Shown here one piece after another: positions 1-12,560 of a DNA stretch of 64,000 bases. Position numbers and translations under genes: made by a program. The notes under the pieces were generated by a model. It was not told the DNA's origin. It did not search any database and worked only from the letters and a program-made list of their open reading frames with translations. The stretch comes from Nectonema munidae (lineage: Eukaryota > Nematomorpha > Nectonematoida > Nectonematidae): contig JAUIRK010001049.1 in the NCBI GenBank assembly GCA_030549495.1, positions 620,001-684,000 on the forward strand. The letters run 5' to 3'. How positions within the stretch are numbered: position 1 is the first letter of the stretch; each line of letters opens with the position of its first letter.

Positions 1-32
1 ACCAAAACAACACACTCGGGTCAGTCCCGCAT

Positions 33-215
33 TTAGATGTGGTTCGCAAGGCCACTCCCATTTTTCTGATCATCAGTGTGGTGCTTTTCAACCGCCGCCT
101 CAACCTCTTCTTTTGCGCCCGCATAACAAAGTTGCAGAAAAAAGTAGGTTAGCAAAATCAGATGAAAACGGTGAGGATTTCGAAAAATTATTGATCTGCT
201 AATTGCACTTTGCAT
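33..215 (-). other. Possible terminal coding exon at window edge
   Basis: A minus-strand frame ends at a TAA at 35..33. Its last ~27 residues are charged (KEEVEAAVEKHHTDDQ) and unlike random AT-rich translation. The first 120 bases are about 50% GC, against under 30% in the surrounding DNA. A pyrimidine-rich stretch followed by AG near 110 could be a splice acceptor, so the real exon may be only about 109..33. It could be a 3' exon of the PDZ gene, which lies on the same strand upstream, or belong to another gene. No domain is recognised. The link is inference. Confidence 0.25.
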
Positions 216-1680
216 AGGTTACATGATCTGAGTTGCCTTCACCCCTTGTGTATATGGCAGTGGCAGAGTGGAGATTTTGAGTATATCAATGCATACCAGT
301 TTTGTTTTGTTGCGGACTTCTATTGCAATGTCGGTTTTTACGGCCCTTTGTTAAAAAGGGTTAAGAACCAATGATATAGTTCACTCAAATTTAGTTTGGT
401 TTTATGAAACAAGAGTTCTGATTCAGACCGAGTTGATATTCCTTGTGTAATACGAGCAATACTCTAGAACAGTAAATTTAAAGTTTTTAGTAAATTTTCT
501 TCTAGATTTGCCCCTACCCAAGACGAAAAAATCACTTTGTACTGAATATAGAGATTATAGTATCATCTGAAACGGGCAAGAATAGAAATCGCGAATATTT
601 TATGATACTAAGATAGATGTGTTGAAAATATTTCATCGCCGGCCAATAGTGGCAAGACGTAGTTCACTTAGCACAATCTGGCGCTTTGGCATTTTTTTCG
701 TCTATGAAAAAACTCTTCGCAACAGTATGTGCTTCCAAAAAGGGAAATAATATTTTTCCATGTTTTTTCAAATTTTCATCCTTTTGCAATAACTTTAAGT
801 TGCCAAATAATTTTTTGGGAGGCCATTTTCAAATTTACATGTCTGAATTATAAACTTGAGGCTGGTTTTTGACTGCTACGAAATTGAAGTCAAGATATCT
901 TTTGGTGTCAGCTCAGCTGGTATAAAATACATACTTGATTTATTGTCATATAAATTGAGTATGTAGATATCATTAAGAAAAGTGTTGAGAGTGGTAGTGT
1001 TGTTGTCGATATTAACAAAACTTGTGCAAGGAAGAGTTGCAAACAGCAATAATAAACAAAGGTGATTTTTGTAAAAACAAGAGTTAAAAGATGCGTAAAA
1101 AATTCATTTGAATACAGGTAACTGTAATAAAAAATGGTTTTGCTAAAAACTATAAACCGTCAATAATCCCCCATAGATGTGATAAAAATGTCCGAATATT
1201 AAACCCTCTTGTGGTGTAATTGATCCTATGTATAAAACATCTTGTCTGAATTGTAAAATGAGTCATTTGGAGACTAATAGGGCATTTTACAGACGCAAAG
1301 AGCAAGTCAATTGATTTTAATGCATATACAAACTCATATGTATATTTGTATTTTATCCCCTACATAATAATCAATGTTATTGGTAATTATTCTTGCTTTT
1401 ATCAATCTTTTACATGGTGAACATTAATCGTATTATTTTTTTTAATATTAACAAACTATAATTTTTAACTACACTGCCATTTTTTAAGTGAACAATCTCA
1501 TAAAACATAAAAATTTTTAGCTTTTAACAAAAAAATCATCCCCAGGATATTAAACCTAAAACTATACAACTTTAGTTATATTTGATATTATCTTATGAAG
1601 TATAAAAATTATTATTCAAAAAGTTTATATATATTTTTTATATAAATAAAATATATATTATATATTTTTAATAAATGATC
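216..1680. other. Gene-poor AT-rich stretch
   Basis: I see no coding frame, RNA gene or clear repeat here. There are only scattered stop-rich short frames and AT-rich low-complexity DNA, most marked around 1620-1680. Confidence 0.5.
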
Positions 1681-1785
1681 ATTATTTGTGATACTACTAG
1701 ACCTACTAATTTACAGGAGTTGTAGTTAGACGTGAGTAAAAATATTGAAATTAGGTTTGACTAAACCTCAATTGTTGGTTGCCAA
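1681..1785 (+). repeat. Dispersed repeat, copy 1 (partner at 3495..3592)
   Basis: This block, containing TTTACAGGAGTTG and CCTCAATTGTTGGT-like segments in the same order, recurs in the same orientation at 3495..3592 with about 75-80% identity by eye. It may be the edge of a transposable element whose body holds the coding-like segment at 2065..2352. Family not recognised. Confidence 0.55.
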
Positions 1786-2064
1786 CATCATATTTTGGAT
1801 AGAATCTTGAGACAGGTTCTTGTTTTTATTTTCCTGTAAGTTCAACTAATCCTAGTATACATGATTTTAACTACACAGATGATGGTTAAAAATTCTGAAT
1901 TAAAAAATTATATACTCCTGAAATCGTTAAGCCTGATTTTAAAAATCTTGGTTGGAGGGTGAGTTTAAATGTTTGTATACTTATTGTTATGGATTATAGA
2001 GTTTTGAAAGAAAAAAACAAGTTACCAGCAATAAACTGAAAAACTACTTACTTATAAATTATAA

Positions 2065-2352
2065 TACATAACGCTCCATGGAACTCCTAGGGAAATTTAC
2101 GCTCTTATTGCTTTTTTTCATTTACCTGATTACGGAGTAAAATTAGAAAGGGCTGTCAATTTCATAGCCTACGGTTGGCAAGAAATATGCTTCTCTAACC
2201 AAAAGTTTAAACGTGAAAACTATGAAAAGCTTCTTAATTGCATTCAGAAAAGTAAATGCAAAAGTGCTGAAAAATGCTTAAAAAACACTGGTGAAAGAAA
2301 GATACTTCAGTTGTTGACATACCGCGAACAATTATTATTGCATAACGGGCAA
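2065..2352 (+). pseudogene. Unrecognised coding-like segment (96 codons)
   Basis: One frame is open for 96 codons without an ATG near its start and ends at TAA 2353..2355. The translation is unusually protein-like for this DNA: LHGTPREIYALIAFFHLPDY near its start, a Lys/Cys-rich central part and GERKILQLLTYREQLLLHNG at its end. Traces of coding similarity before it, in shifted frames, suggest a decayed longer gene, most likely carried by a mobile element given the flanking repeat copies. I do not recognise the family. Confidence 0.35.
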
Positions 2353-3494
2353 TAAAATTAATGCAAGACTAAAAGAAAAAGTGCAAAACCGAGAAATATC
2401 TGAGTTAAAATTTGTTTTAAAAATAGTTTGGGTTAAATTGTGAATAAATAATAGTTTTGCACTTTTTTCAACATATTTAAATTTTTGCAAAATTTAGCAT
2501 ATGAAAATAAGATAAGGGGGTTTATTTTTTGATAAGTAAATTAATTTTAATGTCATATTTAGTTTTTATACCAAAAAGTTCACTGAAAAATACATGCAAG
2601 GTAAAGACAAAAAATTTCATTACCTTAGTGAAAAATATCAACACTTCTTTCCACTTTTTTACTGCTTATTATTTTTATCTCAATAGAGAAACTCATTTTA
2701 TGAAAAAATTGCTCGAGTCGATTGGAGGCTGCGCGTTAGCCCCTTCCCGATCGCCTAGAATTTGCGTGTTCACTTAAATTTGCGTGAAATCAGCTTCCCT
2801 ATTTCGAAATCGACTTTTCACGAGCCATATTAAAACTTGCCCAAAGTGGAGCGGCATACAAAACTCCAACTCTCCCTCTATATATGCCTGTGAACTGGAT
2901 TTAGGAAAAGCACTTTAATGTAAAGAGAAAAATTATCCTGACATAAGCTTTAAAAACGAACGCGCTCTTAGAAACACAAAAAGACATTTAGGTAGTTGAA
3001 CTATATTTCGACATCACCGTCGTGACAATCAAATTCATTTTAAAAAGGAAAATTATCATTGAACCTAAATAGAGAAATAAATTTATCATAATCATCTTCA
3101 TCATCGCCAGTGTCCATCTCAACACTATAATTCAATTTTATATAAACGCACACAAGCATCGACAAAATCTGTGTTTTGTAGGAAAAAGACTTAAAGGCAG
3201 AGGAAGGCCAAACACTCGAAAAGGAGTAGAGCGATTACATTTCTCAGAACACAACTACTATATTGTTTAGAATTTTATCACCTCATAAAGCTTGTATACA
3301 TACTTCTTCAGTGGATTTGATAATTAAAATTCAAAAGATAAACATGTGCATGCACACATATTCCAAAGCTATATTCATTGTCTATGAGTATGGAAAAATG
3401 GGATGTAAAACACTTTTTCATGCTTTCCAAAGCATCACCATCATCATCATCAATACTTGAAAACAATGCACTATCTGCTGTGAAAATGACGTGA

Positions 3495-3592
3495 TACTAC
3501 TACCCCTACAAATACTGGTCGCTTTACAGGAGTTGAAGTTAGACTTCGCCAAAAATGCTGAAATTACGTTTGCCTAAGCCTCAATTTGTTGG
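3495..3592 (+). repeat. Dispersed repeat, copy 2 (partner at 1681..1785)
   Basis: Same-orientation partner of the block at 1681..1785; it shares GATACTACTA, TTTACAGGAGTTG and the CCTCAAT..GTTGGT end. The two copies bracket the coding-like remnant at 2065. Confidence 0.5.
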
Positions 3593-3860
3593 TGTGAAAG
3601 TTCGAAGAAAAGAGGAATCACACCAACTCCTTTTCGTAAGCGGAGCTCAAGGTTGCGGTGTCATTTGAGTTTTTTCAAACCCTAACCCTAAAATGACTAC
3701 AATTCAATACTTTTTATCTTTTTCAAACTGTAATAGAGAATTAATAGTAATTATATGTATTTTGAAATAGCAAGGCTGAAAATCCTTTACAAGAGTTTAA
3801 AACTAGCGTTTTATTAAGACACAATACCCACCATTACAAAATTAAACTTTCTATAAAATC

Positions 3861-3980
3861 TGCTTTCATCGAGAAGGCACAATCGCGCCGCTTGTATCCA
3901 ACTATGAGAAAAGTACGTTTGCTGAGGGATCAAGCTCAAGAACTTGAGGTATCGAAACACAATATCTAACCAATTAACCA
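3861..3980 (-). repeat. tRNA-derived SINE-like copy, family B
   Basis: The block matches 54021..54137 in the same orientation (TTTCATC.AGAAGGCACA, GCGCCGCTTGTATC, then a GGGATC-containing part). The better copy at 54 kb shows a Pol III B-box-like GGGTTCGATCCCGC on the minus strand; here that box has decayed. This is a typical short interspersed repeat with a tRNA-like head. Confidence 0.55.
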
Positions 3981-3999
3981 ACTAGTAAATTTATTATTT

Positions 4000-5780
4000 A
4001 AACACATCAATTTTTATCACATCAATTCACTTCGCAGTTCAATGAATGAGGATCTTAAATTGAATGATAAATCTTAAATTTATATGCTTGACATTTGGGT
4101 TCTCGTTTAATAAAATCAGCCCCCCCCCCCCCCTCCCCATGCCAATTTCTAGATTCGCCTCTGTATAGTAACACTACGCCCTTTTGAAATACGACTTCAT
4201 TTCATATATAACTTTGTAATTATGAAGCAAGAGTGTTTGCATTCATGTTGCGTTTATAGTAAGACATTATATGAATCACTTATTATTAAAAGAAAAGATT
4301 AATGAGAAAATTGATCAAATTCGCCTTTAAAGCTGGTTAAAATCAGTAAAACTGAAAATTAAATTCAACAAATCATTGAAAATGATATTTCGAAGAATTG
4401 TCGCCAGGTTTCAGGAATAACTGTAAAATCCTCTCTATAGAAGCTTTTCTTAAGATACGACTTCATGAGAAGGACAGAAATGTCCGTTGTATATTAGATA
4501 GGCCACTGCGTATATATACTTTCAACGTGACCTCAATGCCATTTCTAAACAACAGCCTGCATATAACGCCAAGATTCCATTTTTTCAATCAATCCTGATT
4601 GAGCTAAGCGACGACCTACTCACAAAGACCAACTTTGATGCTTCTATTGGTGAGCTCTTAAAGGCAGCGTACAGTGAAATCAGCCCATATTCGGTTAGAG
4701 ACTAAAAGTCTTCATTATATAGAGCTGTTTAAACATTAGTTTCAAAAATAAATTTCCACATTCCTAAAAGTATTCATTGTTTACAGCTGTTCGCTAACTG
4801 TAAGGGTTCACAGTACTTCACACAAATGTAAGTTTTACCATATAGGTAATATTAAAAAAGGCTAAAAATGTTTGAACCAAAAAAATAACAAAATTTATTT
4901 AGCATCATCGTTCTCAATAGGCACACACTAACTGGCTTGGTTCATTACAATTCGATTTGATTTAATTTTCGAATCAGTATCAAATTAAATTCGCGAATCC
5001 AATGATATCACTTCATTATAATTTTAAAGCCAAATTCAAACTAGGGCTTAGTTATTTCTCTTCGAGAATCAAGATGAGAAAGATTACTCTTGGGATAAAT
5101 CTTTTCATAAGCTTTCCATGCGCTAATAACCGAAACATTTATGGCATGCATAGGTAAAGGCCACCGTCACTTTTTTGACTCTACTTTGTGTCGATATGAT
5201 GATAAGAGTTTGTCAAAAACATCGACTCCACACATTCCTTGATTATATTTTGTGATGAGATTTCTATTTCAATTTTTTTTCTTTTCCGAAAGCGCGAATC
5301 GTTTAATTTTTCCTAGGGGGTGGTCATGAGAACAAAAATCAGATTCAACATCAATGGAAGATTCGTTCCCCAAGGATGCACCTTCTTCCCATTGGTCCAA
5401 GGCAGAAGATAAATGTTTGAACTTCATTTCAAAAGAAGAAAAAATTTGAGGAATAATAAAGAAACAGGAAAAAGGAGACTTAAAGTGGAGAGGATAAATA
5501 AATTGACGAACAGTGATTACGATCTCGAGAAAAGTATGTAAGATACACGCAATATAACAAGTTTCAAGGAAAACAAGAAAGCCGCTGCAGCGATCATTTC
5601 TTGTAATTTTTTATTGATTACAAAATGTTTACAAAATTATCTGCTTATTACTTGTATGTATATGAAGTAACTCGGCAGAAACATAGTTTTATATAGAGAT
5701 ATTGAAATAGAAAAATAGAGGGTAAGAGAGTATCAAATGTGGTTTTTATAAATAAATTTGATATAGATTCTAGTTACCAT
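4000..5780. other. Gene-poor stretch with a poly-C tract
   Basis: No convincing gene is seen. A run of about 17 consecutive C residues (near 4120-4136) stands out in AT-rich DNA; similar tracts occur at about 14711, 45884, 55718 and 57942. Confidence 0.5.
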
Positions 5781-5900
5781 ATATTAAATAATAGCCTCAA
5801 TTTAGTCCACACTTGGTGTGATAGCAATCTTCTAAAGTTGAACATAACTAAATGTAAATATGTCATATTTTCTAAATCCACTAGCAAACGACATAAATAG
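5781..5900 (+). pseudogene. Non-LTR retrotransposon RT fragment
   Basis: A 39-codon frame ending at TAG 5898..5900 reads NNSLNLVHTWCDSNLLKLN followed by ITKCKYVIFS. This matches the conserved segment just after the reverse transcriptase catalytic core of CR1/Jockey-like LINEs (pattern: W...N.L.LN..KT.Y..FS). The rest of the element is not recognisable on either side. It is a short dead fragment. Confidence 0.7.
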
Positions 5901-8900
5901 TCTTCATAATGATCTTGACTTTTCAAATATGGTACGTTTTAAAAAATCTCTTGTAAAATCCAAACAGGTGACTCTTTGTAATGATATTTGTTTTTTTATG
6001 TAAATCTTCTTGTCTTGCCATTTTATTAAAGATGGGCAAAGGTTCGTTGTGATTATATCGAAATACGAGCAGCGGCGCAGTTGATGTGAGAATCGATAAA
6101 AGATTCTAGACATGCATACTCACTCACGCCTACGCTATACATTTTCTAAAATAAGCACGATTTAAGTGCATAGAAATAAAAGTTTTAAATTAGTGCATAA
6201 TAATTGGTGCGAGGATGTTTAGAATTAAAGATTTGCGTATATACTAAATATCCTACCTTAAACAAAGAAATCCTTTAAAAGTGATAAAATGCAAATTCTG
6301 TCTACACATACAGAAAAATTAAATACTGCACTTTTAAAACAAAAATTAATTTTTTAGCGGCGAATTTTGTTTATAATCCATGCAAATTGTGATTTTACTG
6401 TTGGTCCACAAATGAAATCTTATTTTTCCACTGGATCTCCTATTGAAGGAAGGGGAAACATTAAAAAAGAATTAGTATGATTGAACAAGTGTTCAAAAAT
6501 CACTGCGTAAATACTCTTCATTTTGTTAGAACTTGTGTTATTCGTGAATGAGAGGAAAAAATATGCAATTTTATTGAATTCCTTGGATAAAAAGCATAAA
6601 AGACATTCATCATTTAGAACGATCAACATTTCCTAGATGCCTAAAGTAAAAAGCATCAAACGTAACCTAATTTCTCTTCATGAATTCCATAGTGAATGTA
6701 AGAGAAAAAGAATTTTAATAGTATTAACTGCATATTTGTTCAACAATTAGAATGTAAAAAGTAACTGATACATCATGAGAAAGGAGTGCTTCCCAATTTT
6801 GAGCCAACATGTGGTCACAATTTCATTAAATACTGATAAATTGGTATTCGATTGAGACATAAAAAGGGCATGTTGTAATTTGTGGCCCACGCAATACTTT
6901 CTGCAGACAAATTGTGATCGTCATGGACTAAACGAAAGCATAAAGCAAATCTGATAAAGCCTATAATATAACAAGGATGGATAAATTGAATCTGAGAATT
7001 CATAAACAGTTCAGAAATTGAGCATTAACGTACTAAATAGTTATAAAAAATATCTTTTAGAATTCAAAAAATTAAGTGCTTTTTGGATTATTATTTAAAA
7101 AAAGTTACCTTTGAAAAAAGAAAATGAAGGAATTATGAAAAGCAAAAATGATGAAGGGTCTAGGAATGAACAAATGTGGCTTAGGTTTACACTAAGAATT
7201 AAAGATGATACAGGCAGTGAAAGTGTATACAATACACTTTAATTAGTAAAAGGAGAATTGCATCACAAATACATTCCAAATGAATTGAATGAAGAGAGAA
7301 ACAAATTAATTAATTGTGCTGATCTTTAGAAAAAGGTAACAATAACGGAGAGAGATTGAGAAGACTAAAACAATAGAGGAGTTGTACTCCTTATTTCCCA
7401 TGACAATGGCGGCGGACGTGAAGACAGCATGGAATTTAAATGTGTAACATTATCACACAATTTTCATGAATTTCTAATCCCTTGCTAAATCTTTAAGAGT
7501 TTTCGAGAACATATAACTTGAAAAGAAGCGCTGCTGATTTGAATTAGGGAGACAGTGTCTAATAGCAACTGAACGAAGCATCTATGCTATGCCACTATAA
7601 GAACCATTAATCCCAACGTTCTTTCTAAAAATTCCTGGATCGATCCTAAATTCTCCCCTGTAGATGTCCGTAGGTCTGCGGGAGATTTTTAGTTTGGTTA
7701 GGGTGAAGAATTGTACAATTTAAAATATTTGTTTCCTATTTAATCGGACCGTTACTTAGTTTATTAGTGAGTGTGTTTGTTAAACTCACGCATTGGCATA
7801 TAAATATAGGAAACATTTATTTTATAACAAACAATGTTGTGATAAATATTGAAAACGCACTTCCAAGTTCAACAACAATTGAAGAAGGCGCATCTTAAAA
7901 TTTAGTAGGAGCTGACACTACGGCACAGAGAAATTTCTGGCGGGCCAAGTAAATTTCACTATCAACATATTTATTTTTAAATTGAGTTTTTGCCAATAAC
8001 TTCTTCCAAAAGTTTTACTTTGAATTTCTTAAGAAGTTTGATAAATTCAAGCACTTTTGCGTGTTTTTAAATTTGTTGAAGAGAAGTTAGTTGTCCAAAA
8101 ATACGTTTCATCTTTTTCAATCAAAAGCACTTTTAGTGTTATCTGCATTCGATAGAGTTTGAGTATAACTTGCTCATGATTCAGTTTCTTATAACGAAAC
8201 AAGTATTTGATCCCGGGATTTCTGCACACATTTGATTGGGACGTTATATAAGTTTTCCTCCACTCATAATATAAAGTTAAGATTGCGAAAAAATTAGTTG
8301 TGAACCAACGCGTGGTACATGGTGGATGCAAAATAATTTTAATGGTTCGGTACAAACACGTCTTCTGATTTCACAGCTTACACTTTACATGGTGGAGTTA
8401 TGAATGCGTTAAAAGAAAAGGCTAGCAAGCAAAGCATAGTCGCGACAAAAATGGAAAAGGAATAAATTAGCTAGGAAAGCATGCACTGACTGCACTAGCG
8501 GCTACAGCTTCAAATCGCTTAAGTGAGCGAAACAACTTTAGATAAGGCAACTACATGCATGTCTAATACGCGGATACGTATCTGTGTAAAAGAAAATGCT
8601 TTACTTTCCTTTACCTCTGAAGTGAGAGAAGCGATAAAATAGGCCATAACAGATCTCTTCATGTTTAAGTGGTGTAGATGGGAGCGCCGAGAGGGCGCGT
8701 GGAATCGGGAAGCTATTTGAAATATACAGGCACTCTTATTTTTGAAGGAAATATAACAGAAATTGACAAGATCTTTCTCTTTTGGTTTAATTGTTTAAAA
8801 GGCGAAAAATTATACCATTATACACTATGATTTCTTAATTCTTCAAATATTTTGTTAAGTACGCGAAGGTTTTTTGAGAAGTAGAAGCTGCATTTTTAAA

Positions 8901-9915
8901 AGGCAATTTATACTCAAATATTTTGATATATTTATTCTTTTTTTATTTTTGCTTCATTAAGCTTACTAACGCAGCAACTTTCTAATTCAAAATACTTTCA
9001 TTTTAATAGAGCAATGTCAGAGTTAATGAAAATAGTTTGCCTTTCTATTGTTTGATTCACCTTACTTTTATGCATTTTACTCAAAATGTCCTTAGGGCAA
9101 ACATTTGCTTCTTTACATTTATATAAGAAAACTATCTTGTAAAATCTTGTAAGTTTCATGTAATTAATGATGCGGTGAAAGCTAACTATATTCATAATAA
9201 GATAGTTTTCTTTTTTTATTGGAAAGACAGAATATAACACAAAATCCTGTTCATTTTTAAAAAATGCCGACTTATAAGGGGTATCATATATAATACGTTT
9301 GTCATAACGATAAGGCAAGGTATGAAAATTTAGTATATGAATAACAAAACAAATCTGTGAATTAATAAAGATATATGATTAAAAAAAAATACAAAAATAA
9401 AAACGGATGAAAAAATTAGGAAAAATGAAATAAAAAACTTAACTTATTAAAGAAAAAATTATAAGATTCTCGTTATTTGATTTTTAACAAATATTTTATT
9501 GAAATTTTGTGATTTTAATACTGATGTAGGGTTAAACATATTCCTGATAAGTCAAAAATATTATAACTTTTCTTATTTTTCATTATTATTCGATGAATTC
9601 CAAAAAAAGAAAGTATCGTGATGATTAAATCAGATACGGATTTGTATCTCATCAAAAAAGGGACACGAAGGTTCTTCAATGTTTTTCAAGCCGTGTTTTT
9701 CCAAACCTATTTTTTCCTAGTCAAAACAGCCGATAATATGATTAGTCCCAAATTATCTATTTTGGTAAAGTATAGCTATTTTGGAACAAGCTGTTTTGGT
9801 CGAGCTATTTAACAACAAGCTGTTTTGGTCACGCTATTTCTGAACTAGGTATTTTGAGACTAGTTATTTAGTCGATAATCTATAAGATATGCTATACTCT
9901 AACCAAGTGAAGGTT
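5901..9915. other. Gene-poor AT-rich stretch
   Basis: No supported gene apart from the weak exon candidate at 8073..8193. Two diverged tandem units of about 30 bp containing AAGCTGTTTTGGTC lie near 9785-9830. The remaining frames are short and look non-coding. Confidence 0.5.
8073..8193 (-). other. Candidate exon completing PDZ2 (weak)
   Basis: On the minus strand a frame reads HEQVILKLYRMQITLKVLLI followed by EKDETYF, which resembles the end of a PDZ domain (helix alpha-B then the last beta strand). PDZ2 at 10180..10407 stops just before this part. An acceptor AG right before CAA at about 8187 would join in phase 0. Against it, there is no good polypyrimidine tract, and the join leaves one residue too many in the helix. 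Inference only. Confidence 0.25.
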
Positions 9916-10179
9916 TTATACCATGACTAAAAATGATCTCTTTTGTAAATCTTTAGAGAGCTTAATTTTTGGGTGAACCGATTTTATATTTGGTGTTCGA
10001 AGGTTAAACATGTCTTTGTCTTCTAAAGACCATATGGAAAGGATTGTATTAGCGGGCTCATTGGTAATACTGGCAAAAGAGTAATAATATCGGATAAGAA
10101 TTTTTGTAATACCTGTTATATAAACTGAAATCCACACCTTGACATAACAAAAAGTTGCGTAAAGAAAGCTAGGACTCAC

Positions 10180-10407
10180 CTCTTTGTGAGATTTTTGAGA
10201 AATTGATTTACCATTCACTTCAATAATGACGTCATCTTCAAAAACTCCGGCCAAATCCGCGGGGCTATCCACTTCCAAGCGTCCAATGTAGTGTTTGTTG
10301 TCGTCAAGAGCATGCAAGTTGAACCCATAGCCGTCGTAATCCGGCCACTTCTTCAGATGACATAAACGAAGAGTTGGGGGAGAATACTCTACAGAGCCAT
10401 TTTGAAT
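10180..10407 (-). CDS. NHERF-like PDZ scaffold protein, exon 2 (PDZ2)
   Basis: This exon encodes 76 residues of a second PDZ domain. It has the carboxylate-binding loop GYGFNL, then HYIGRLEVDSPADLAGV and DDVIIEVNGKSI, and stops after SHKE in helix alpha-B, whose His is the class I ligand-binding position. A strong acceptor (TTCTTTTTCAG) precedes ATT at 10407 and a strong donor (GAG|GTGAGT) follows 10180. Both ends are phase 0, matching exon 1. The frame reads on past the donor to 9916, but that part is intron. NHERF/EBP50 proteins are submembrane scaffolds that bind C-termini of transporters and receptors. The last part of PDZ2 and the C-terminus are not securely located. Confidence 0.9.
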
Positions 10408-10470
10408 CTGAAAAAGAATCACAAAATTTCATGCAAAAGGTTTTGTGTCGTAATTTGCAGCCATCAATAC

Positions 10471-10600
10471 AGCCCGTCCCCATTTGATAGGGGGTGAAAA
10501 GGCCTTTCGCCCCACCAATAATTTAAATTTTTTAATTTTAAACCTTTTAGATGTGCGCTCCTGATTTATCTATATTATTTAAAAGACTTGTAATCAGACA
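10471..10600 (+). repeat. Dispersed repeat sharing AGGGGGTGAAAA motif (partner 41252..41370)
   Basis: The segment AGGGGGTGAAAA.GC.TTTCGC followed by CAATAATTT and TTTAGATGT-like sequence recurs in the same orientation at 41252..41370. It looks like one end of a mobile element family with CAGGG-type ends; the element body is not recognisable here. Confidence 0.5.
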
Positions 10601-11639
10601 TTTAAAAAGGAGCCCCGAATTTTTCAGCGGCCCAAAATTTACTATATAAAAAGGTATTCTCTATAATTTCACAGATTTATCCCGATTAATTAGTGTAACT
10701 GAAAGTTACCCCATTTAAGACCATTTCTTCCAAAGGGAAGGTACACGAACTCGTATTTTCAAAGTAAAATAGCAGTTACTAAAGTAGTAGGCTTTGGTTG
10801 GTCCTAAATACGCCAAATAAACTTAATAGAATACACAAGTCACGATAAATGACTTTACTATATTTGCTAAGTATAATTTAAACCTTCTTATTCCAGAGTT
10901 CAGATTTATAGAACTTTTATTTATAGATATTCATTTTATTTAATGTTTAGTTGTTTTTATCAAGATTGTCTTGAATATGTAAAAAGTTTATATAATTTCC
11001 TTCATTTTTTATTAACATTTATAAAAAGTTACGTGTTAAAAGTGTCTCCTGTGATATTGTGGATAAAGCTAAATGTTAGGTCTGCCTTCAAATAAGATTG
11101 GCTTAAAGTCCAATATTTTCCAACTGCTGGTCCATAAGACAACTCTTTGCTGGTCCATGAAAAATTTTTCAAAAGCTTGTATAATAACTCGGATTATTTA
11201 CTTATTTTCGGGCGAAAAGATTAAGGCTTTATCTTTAACTCCTCCAGACATAGACAGCTTGGTCAAAGAAAAGTTCAGAAGCACAGTTACAGCAAAAGCG
11301 CAAAATGAAATTTTATTGATTTGTTACTTTTATCTCATTTTTTTGATTTTATAATAAATTTTTATTATGGATCATAATAAGTTTTTCCCAGAAAAATAAT
11401 GCTGGCCCATACCATTTTTGCTTTTTGGAAAATGGTCCACGACCAGAAACGAGTTGGGAAACACTGGGCCTTAAACCCCATTAACCCTGTTTTAACCCAT
11501 TCACTAAAAAATTAATTGTACAAAATTTACTAAATCATATCCGTTCAAATTTTGTGACTTTTCCTAAAATCGCTAGCTGCATCTTTTGATACGATTTTCA
11601 TGGTAGTTGAATGACACTTTCATGTCAAAAACTGTCAAT

Positions 11640-12560
11640 CAAAATCGAAAAATTTTCAGCAAAATTTTCACATTATCAGTAGTTAACCTTATAACTTTTT
11701 AGAAAATGTCAATCAAAATTTTGATTGATCAGAAATATATCTATTAAAATATTCTTTTAAATTTTACATAAAATATATGTTTTTATAATAAATCGGCCAT
11801 GCTGGTTTCATTTTTGAACTCATTTTTTACATTTAGGATTTGAAAATATCTATAATTGTTAATCAAATTTTCGGTTTACTTGTAAAAATTGTCTGTAAAA
11901 ACATTCCTTCAAATTTTACATAGTGTTTTTATACCAAATCGATCATGTTGTTTTCATTTCTAAACTCATTTTTCATATTTAGAAGTCTTAAAATATCTGT
12001 CAATGTCAATCAAATTTGCGGTTAACTTCTAAAAACTATCTCCAAAAATATTCTCTAATTTTACATGAAATATATGTTTTTATACCAAATCAGCCATGCT
12101 AGTTTTAGTTTTGAAATCAGTTTTTGCATTTAGACGTTTTAAATATCCGCCAATGTCAATCAAATTTGCATATTCTCTCTAATTTTACACAAAATCAACC
12201 ATGATAGTTTAAATTTCTCAAATCAGTTTTTGCATTTAGAGGTTTTAAAATGTCTGAAAGTGTCAATTAAATGTTCGATTTACGTCTAATGTCTACAGAA
12301 ATATTTTTAAATTTAAATAAAATATCTGTTTTATGCCAAATGGAAGATGCTGGTTTCATTTTTGGACTCAGCTTTTAAAATATCTAAAAGCTTCAATCAG
12401 ATTTGGAGTTTACTTCTAGATACTGTCTTAAAAAATATTTTCGGAAAAATAAAGTCTCTTTCAAATAAAATATCTCTTTTTTACCAAATCGACTATGCTT
12501 ATTTTATTTCTGTACTCCATTTTGGCTAATACGGTTAAAAAATATCTCGAAGTGGGAATT
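11640..12560. repeat. Satellite-like tandem array, period about 148 bp
   Basis: Five to six diverged units carry the anchor TTTTATACCAAATCG.CCATG followed by TTTCATTTTTGAACTCA-like sequence and AAAATATCT.TCAATGTCAATC. The anchor falls at about 11791, 11937, 12088, 12193, 12339 and 12487, giving steps of 146, 151, 105 (one shortened unit), 146 and 148. The array lies in the first intron of the NHERF-like gene. The unit length is close to nucleosomal spacing, as in many animal satellites. Confidence 0.75.

Noticed and set aside
9916-10179. Open frame extending the PDZ2 exon by 88 codons
   Set aside because: It begins exactly at a strong GTGAGT donor and loses PDZ similarity at that point, so it is intron read-through.
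11640-12560. CRISPR-like array
   Set aside because: Units are long, diverged throughout and lack constant short repeats with unique spacers; the DNA is clearly eukaryotic.
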